Part shown: positions 61,299 through 64,000 of the stretch, piece after piece | Layout: every line of letters begins with the position of its first letter | How positions within the stretch are numbered: position 1 is the stretch's first letter | NCBI GenBank assembly: GCA_963696025.1 | Contig: CAVOII010000005.1 | Coordinates: forward strand, 62,001-126,000 | DNA length: 64,000 nucleotides | DNA from: JABCYV01 sp963696025 | GTDB taxonomy: Bacteria; Acidobacteriota; Terriglobia; Terriglobales; Acidobacteriaceae | Direction of reading: 5' to 3' | Notes under the pieces: generated by a model | What the model saw: the letters and a program-made list of their open reading frames with translations, nothing else | Database searches by the model: none | What the model was told of the DNA's origin: nothing | Position numbers and translations under genes: made by a program

Positions 61299-61549
61299 GT
61301 CGTGTCAAGGGACTTGGGGTTTCATTTTAGTAAGTCGGTGCATACTTTCCCCTCAGCGCAGACGCACTGGTTCCTTCGAGAGAGCAACGGTCTTTACTTC
61401 TCGATGTATCCAACCGCATGGCTCGGCCCGTTTTCTTCATCATTGTGGTGGCGTAGCCCACCAGACATCTCTTCGGTCACGCTCGATCATGATGTGTTGT
61501 GCAAACTCCCCTCCCATGGGGAGGCGGGCAGCCTATTCAGTTGACCCGG
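61299..61549 (-). ncRNA. Candidate guide RNA region in the right end of the 61-62.7 kb IS110
   Basis: A 250-base non-coding right end, too long for simple ends and in the same position as the one at 59780. Structure is not obvious by eye apart from 'gggaggggagtttgcacaac' type GC-rich segments. Inference from IS1111-group layout. Confidence 0.4.
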
Positions 61550-62623
61550 TCACTGCATTGCAGGACCACTGTTGAAATCAGGCATCCCCGCATGGGCTTT
61601 CCCCTTCTGCCGCAACCTTCCGCGGCGACAGAACTGTTCGTAATCAATCTGGTCACGCATCATGATCCACAGCCGGATACCCAGTTTGCGTGCCGCTGCG
61701 ATCCTTGCCTTGCCCATTCCTTTCTGGATGAGCTTGCGCCGATAGAAGCGTTGCAACTCCGGGTCTTTCCGTACCGCATGCATCCCTGCTTCGGTCCACA
61801 GATAGCGCAGCAGGGAGTTGCCTTGCTTGGTCAGTTTTCCCAGTCGTTGTCGCTTCCCGCTGGTGTGCTCACACGGAATCATCCCGATGTAGCTGGCCAC
61901 CTGGTTGGCGGTGTCGAAGCGACTCGGGTCACCGAGAAAAACATCGGTCGCCAAAGCCGTCACCGCACCTACGCCCGGATGGGTTAGCAGCCGGCGCGCC
62001 TGTAGCCTTTGTCGGGCCAGGGCTTCCACTTCTTTATCTAGTTCTTGGATTCGTTGCTGCAACTGTTCATACAAGCTCAGCAGTTCTGTCCGTCTCTGAC
62101 TGGTGTAGGGTGGCAAGGGCAGTGCCTGCAGTGTGTTCTGCCCTGCCTGACTCCAGAGCGCGTGGCCTCGGCGCAGGGCGTGATTGAGGGCGATCGCCTG
62201 CAAGGTGTGCTGCAATCGTGCTCGCATCTTTACCCACTGATGTCGGTCCCGCAGCAAGGTTCGCAAGTCCCGCTCTTCGATCGAGGGCATCCAAATCTCC
62301 GGAAAGCGATCTTCGATGAGCAGTTCCAATATCAACCGTGCATCTCGCCGATCATGCTTCTGCTTCCGCGTTTCTTTCGCGCGGATCTTCGCCGGATTTC
62401 CCACACGGCATTGGATTCCCAACTCTTGCAGCAGTTCCAAGAACCACTGCATCGCTCCCGTGGCTTCGATGCCCACCACCACCGGACCCTCCAAGGCCCC
62501 GTAAAACTCTCGCAGGGCGTTGCCTTCGTGGGAAAGTGCCCTCTCCACGAACTCCCCGGTTTCAGTGTCCACCATGGCTATGGTTTGTTGTCTTGCGTGC
62601 AGATCACAGCCTACAATTTTCAT
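61550..62623 (-). CDS. IS110-family transposase, complete
   Basis: 357 residues: 'MKIVGCDLHARQQTIAMVD', 'VVVGIEATGAMQWFLELL', 'KQKHDRRDARLILELLIEDR' (DEDD) and C-terminal 'GVGAVTALATDVFLGDPSRF', 'IGMIPCEHTSGKRQRLGKLT'. The TSGK serine is a good candidate for the second active site. The same element begins again, inverted, at 63673. Confidence 0.95.
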   Translation of the reverse strand: MKIVGCDLHARQQTIAMVDTETGEFVERALSHEGNALREFYGALEGPVVVGIEATGAMQWFLELLQELGIQCRVGNPAKIRAKETRKQKHDRRDARLILELLIEDRFPEIWMPSIEERDLRTLLRDRHQWVKMRARLQHTLQAIALNHALRRGHALWSQAGQNTLQALPLPPYTSQRRTELLSLYEQLQQRIQELDKEVEALARQRLQARRLLTHPGVGAVTALATDVFLGDPSRFDTANQVASYIGMIPCEHTSGKRQRLGKLTKQGNSLLRYLWTEAGMHAVRKDPELQRFYRRKLIQKGMGKARIAAARKLGIRLWIMMRDQIDYEQFCRRGRLRQKGKAHAGMPDFNSGPAMQ

Positions 62624-62690
62624 CTCGGCCTCCTTCGTCCCGAGCCTTTTTGGTTGGATACCGCAAAGTCTACTCGGTCCGTTGTGAGGC

Positions 62691-62712
62691 CGACGTCGTT
62701 ATGACATCAGTT
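62691..62712 (-). repeat. Other half-site of the IS110 target
   Basis: Plus strand 'gacgtcgttatgacatcagt' plus ta; inverted it reads 'actgatgtcataacgacgtc', the left half of the site at 50857. Confidence 0.7.
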
Positions 62713-62797
62713 ACTGTGGGAGTTTGGCTTTGAGGTTCGCCTGACGCTGATTCTCAGCTATGATTTGTGTGTCCAAGCCAAGAAACCGGATTGAAGC

Positions 62798-63556
62798 ATG
62801 TTTGAGCGTTATACGGAAAAGGCAAGGCGTGTCATCTTCTTCGCGCGGGACGAAGCCATCCAGTTTGGTTCGCCCTACATTGAAACAGAGCACGTGCTGT
62901 TGGGTCTTCTTCGCGAGGACCGAGCCCTAACGAGTGTAGTCCTTCCTGCCGCAAAGACGATTGATGCAATCCGCAAGGAAATTGAGCAACGTACAACTCT
63001 CCGGGATAAAACCTCCAATTCAGTCGATCTTCCATTGACCAATGAGTCGAAGCGTGTATTGGCTTACTCGGCTGAGGAAGCGGACCGCCTTCAGAGCAAA
63101 CCTATCGGAAGTGAGCACTTGCTGCTGGGATTGCTAAGAGAAGAGGGCGCTTTTGCCGCTCAACTCCTCAACTCGCAAGGCCTCTCGCTCGACCGCGCCC
63201 GGGACATCGTTTCCCAGAACCAGAACACGGCTGGGCAAGCGCATGACGTCGTGGAGAAACACAGCGAGTTGATGGAACTGCGGAAGTTCGCATGGCGTAA
63301 GCGCGAATGGAAGCCATTGGACATAGTCGTCGAAATTAGTAGCGGTCGAATTTTCTTCGATGTGAGCCGGAAGCATGATCTCGGCTTCAAATTGGTGGCT
63401 GGGGGATGGCCTCGCGATTTTTGCTCCCTTTGTCATTGGGAGTTAAACGCGGATGGTGGCCCCTGGCACGCCACTGGCTACACCAACGGTCGGGAGTGGC
63501 TCTGCACTGAGTGCTACGAGAAGTTCTTGGAGCCATTGGACAAAGCGAGCGAATAA
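62798..63556 (+). CDS. Clp N-domain protein without ATPase, C-terminal zinc module
   Basis: 252 residues. Two Clp-N repeats (about 1-65 and 75-145): 'FERYTEKARRVIFFARDEAI', 'IETEHVLLGLLREDRALTS', 'IGSEHLLLGLLREEGAFAAQ'. No AAA+ domain follows. Instead a 100-residue tail ends with 'FCSLCHWELNADGGPWHATG' and 'WLCTECYEKF', a four-cysteine zinc site. Possibly an adaptor or decoy for ClpC/ClpA substrates. The gene lies between two inverted IS110 copies. Confidence 0.88.
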   Translation: MFERYTEKARRVIFFARDEAIQFGSPYIETEHVLLGLLREDRALTSVVLPAAKTIDAIRKEIEQRTTLRDKTSNSVDLPLTNESKRVLAYSAEEADRLQSKPIGSEHLLLGLLREEGAFAAQLLNSQGLSLDRARDIVSQNQNTAGQAHDVVEKHSELMELRKFAWRKREWKPLDIVVEISSGRIFFDVSRKHDLGFKLVAGGWPRDFCSLCHWELNADGGPWHATGYTNGREWLCTECYEKFLEPLDKASE

Positions 63557-63580
63557 AGCAGTTGCGTCATGAAGACATCC

Positions 63581-63605
63581 GATAACTGATGTCATAACGA
63601 CGTCG
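63581..63605 (+). repeat. Half-site beside the second, inverted IS110 copy
   Basis: 'gataactgatgtcataacga' plus cgtcg, identical or nearly so to the left half at 50857 and to the inverted 62691-62712. Confidence 0.7.
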
Positions 63606-64000
63606 GCCTCACAACGGACCGAGTAGACTTTGCGGTATCCAACCAAAGAGGCTCGGGACGAAGGAGGCCGAGATGAAAATTGTAGGCTGTGATCTGCACG
63701 CAAGACAACAAACCATAGCCATGGTGGACACTGAAACCGGGGAGTTCGTGGAGAGGGCACTTTCCCACGAAGGCAACGCCCTGCGAGAGTTTTACGGGGC
63801 CTTGGAGGGTCCGGTGGTGGTGGGCATCGAAGCCACGGGATCCATGCAGTGGTTCTTGGAACTGCTGCAAGAGTTGGGAATCCAATGCCGTGTGGGAAAT
63901 CCGGCGAAGATCCGCGCGAAAGAAACGCGGAAGCAGAAGCATGATCGGCGAGATGCACGGTTGATATTGGAACTGCTCATCGAAGATCGCTTTCCGGAGA
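63606..64000 (+). mobile_element. Second copy of the 61-62.7 kb IS110 element, plus orientation, cut by window edge
   Basis: The sequence from 63606 is the near-exact reverse complement of 62690 downwards, including the 67-base left end and the transposase start. Confidence 0.92.
63673..64000 (+). CDS. IS110-family transposase, partial (window edge)
   Basis: First 109 residues, nearly identical to the enzyme at 61550-62623: 'MKIVGCDLHARQQTIAMVD', 'VVVGIEATGSMQWFLELL' and 'KQKHDRRDARLILELLIEDR'. One visible change is Ala to Ser in 'EATGSMQWF'. Recent duplication. Confidence 0.95.
   Translation, partial: MKIVGCDLHARQQTIAMVDTETGEFVERALSHEGNALREFYGALEGPVVVGIEATGSMQWFLELLQELGIQCRVGNPAKIRAKETRKQKHDRRDARLILELLIEDRFPE

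Larger units (their letters stand above)
61299..62690 (-). mobile_element. IS110-family insertion sequence, complete, minus orientation
   Basis: About 1.39 kb. Left end of 67 bases, transposase, and a 250-base right end (61299-61549). Flanked by the two halves of the palindromic site found unbroken at 50857-50900. An inverted second copy begins at 63606. Confidence 0.85.

Noticed and set aside
1..64000. CRISPR array, prophage structural genes or known defence operons
   Set aside because: No regularly spaced repeats, capsid, tail or terminase genes, and no restriction, CBASS, Cas or retron-like arrangement; the only reverse transcriptase is the group II intron maturase.

Overview
The window looks like a chromosome segment of an Acidobacteriota (Terriglobia/Koribacter-like) soil or environmental bacterium. 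This is inferred from the protein repertoire: two HpnI-type glycosyltransferases, MacB-type permeases without local ATPases, Pkn-type kinases with TolB/WD40 beta-propellers, YSC84/SYLF, FmdE and IPT/TIG lipoproteins. Short dispersed repeats of the kind often found between acidobacterial genes also fit. No rRNA or taxonomic marker tree can be run here, so the phylum call is moderate.

Layout, conserved half (1-36.1 kb): MacB/FtsX permeases; GT21 and ArnT-like envelope glycosyltransferases; a hybrid sensor kinase; 2-oxoglutarate dehydrogenase E1 (832 aa); a HyuA-type hydantoinase carrying an in-frame repeat insertion; PhoB-PhoR-PhoU; a frameshifted yraN; galT. Next is a complete minus-strand isc operon (iscR-iscS-iscU-iscA-hscB-hscA-fdx-iscX) with a recognisable promoter and overlapping IscR-like operator. 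It is followed by an orphan receiver, tsaD, a nucleotidyltransferase, cca, gatC, gatA, fmdE, cysS and a SYLF lipid-binding protein. A CAU-anticodon tRNA, most like tRNA-Ile2, closes this half.

Accessory half (36.15-64.0 kb): beside the tRNA lies a 5'-truncated tyrosine integrase, then short, often broken or secreted genes mixed with eight pieces of IS110-family elements, one group II intron and a tyrosine-recombinase/IS110 chimera. Cargo includes a cupredoxin-like secreted protein, a PEP-CTERM protein, a PAP2 phosphatase, a cupin, a receptor-like Ser/Thr kinase, a 2-TM potassium channel, and a Clp-N-domain protein without an ATPase, set between two oppositely oriented IS110 copies.

The most distinctive signal is the IS110 system. 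Two full elements and several partial copies have short 5' ends and long, structured non-coding 3' ends, the layout expected of IS1111-type elements with a guide (bridge/seek) RNA. The window also holds repeated candidate target sequences, including what looks like an unoccupied version of the site of one element, and a group II intron sitting exactly at the terminus of another. I recognise no classical defence system, CRISPR array or prophage.
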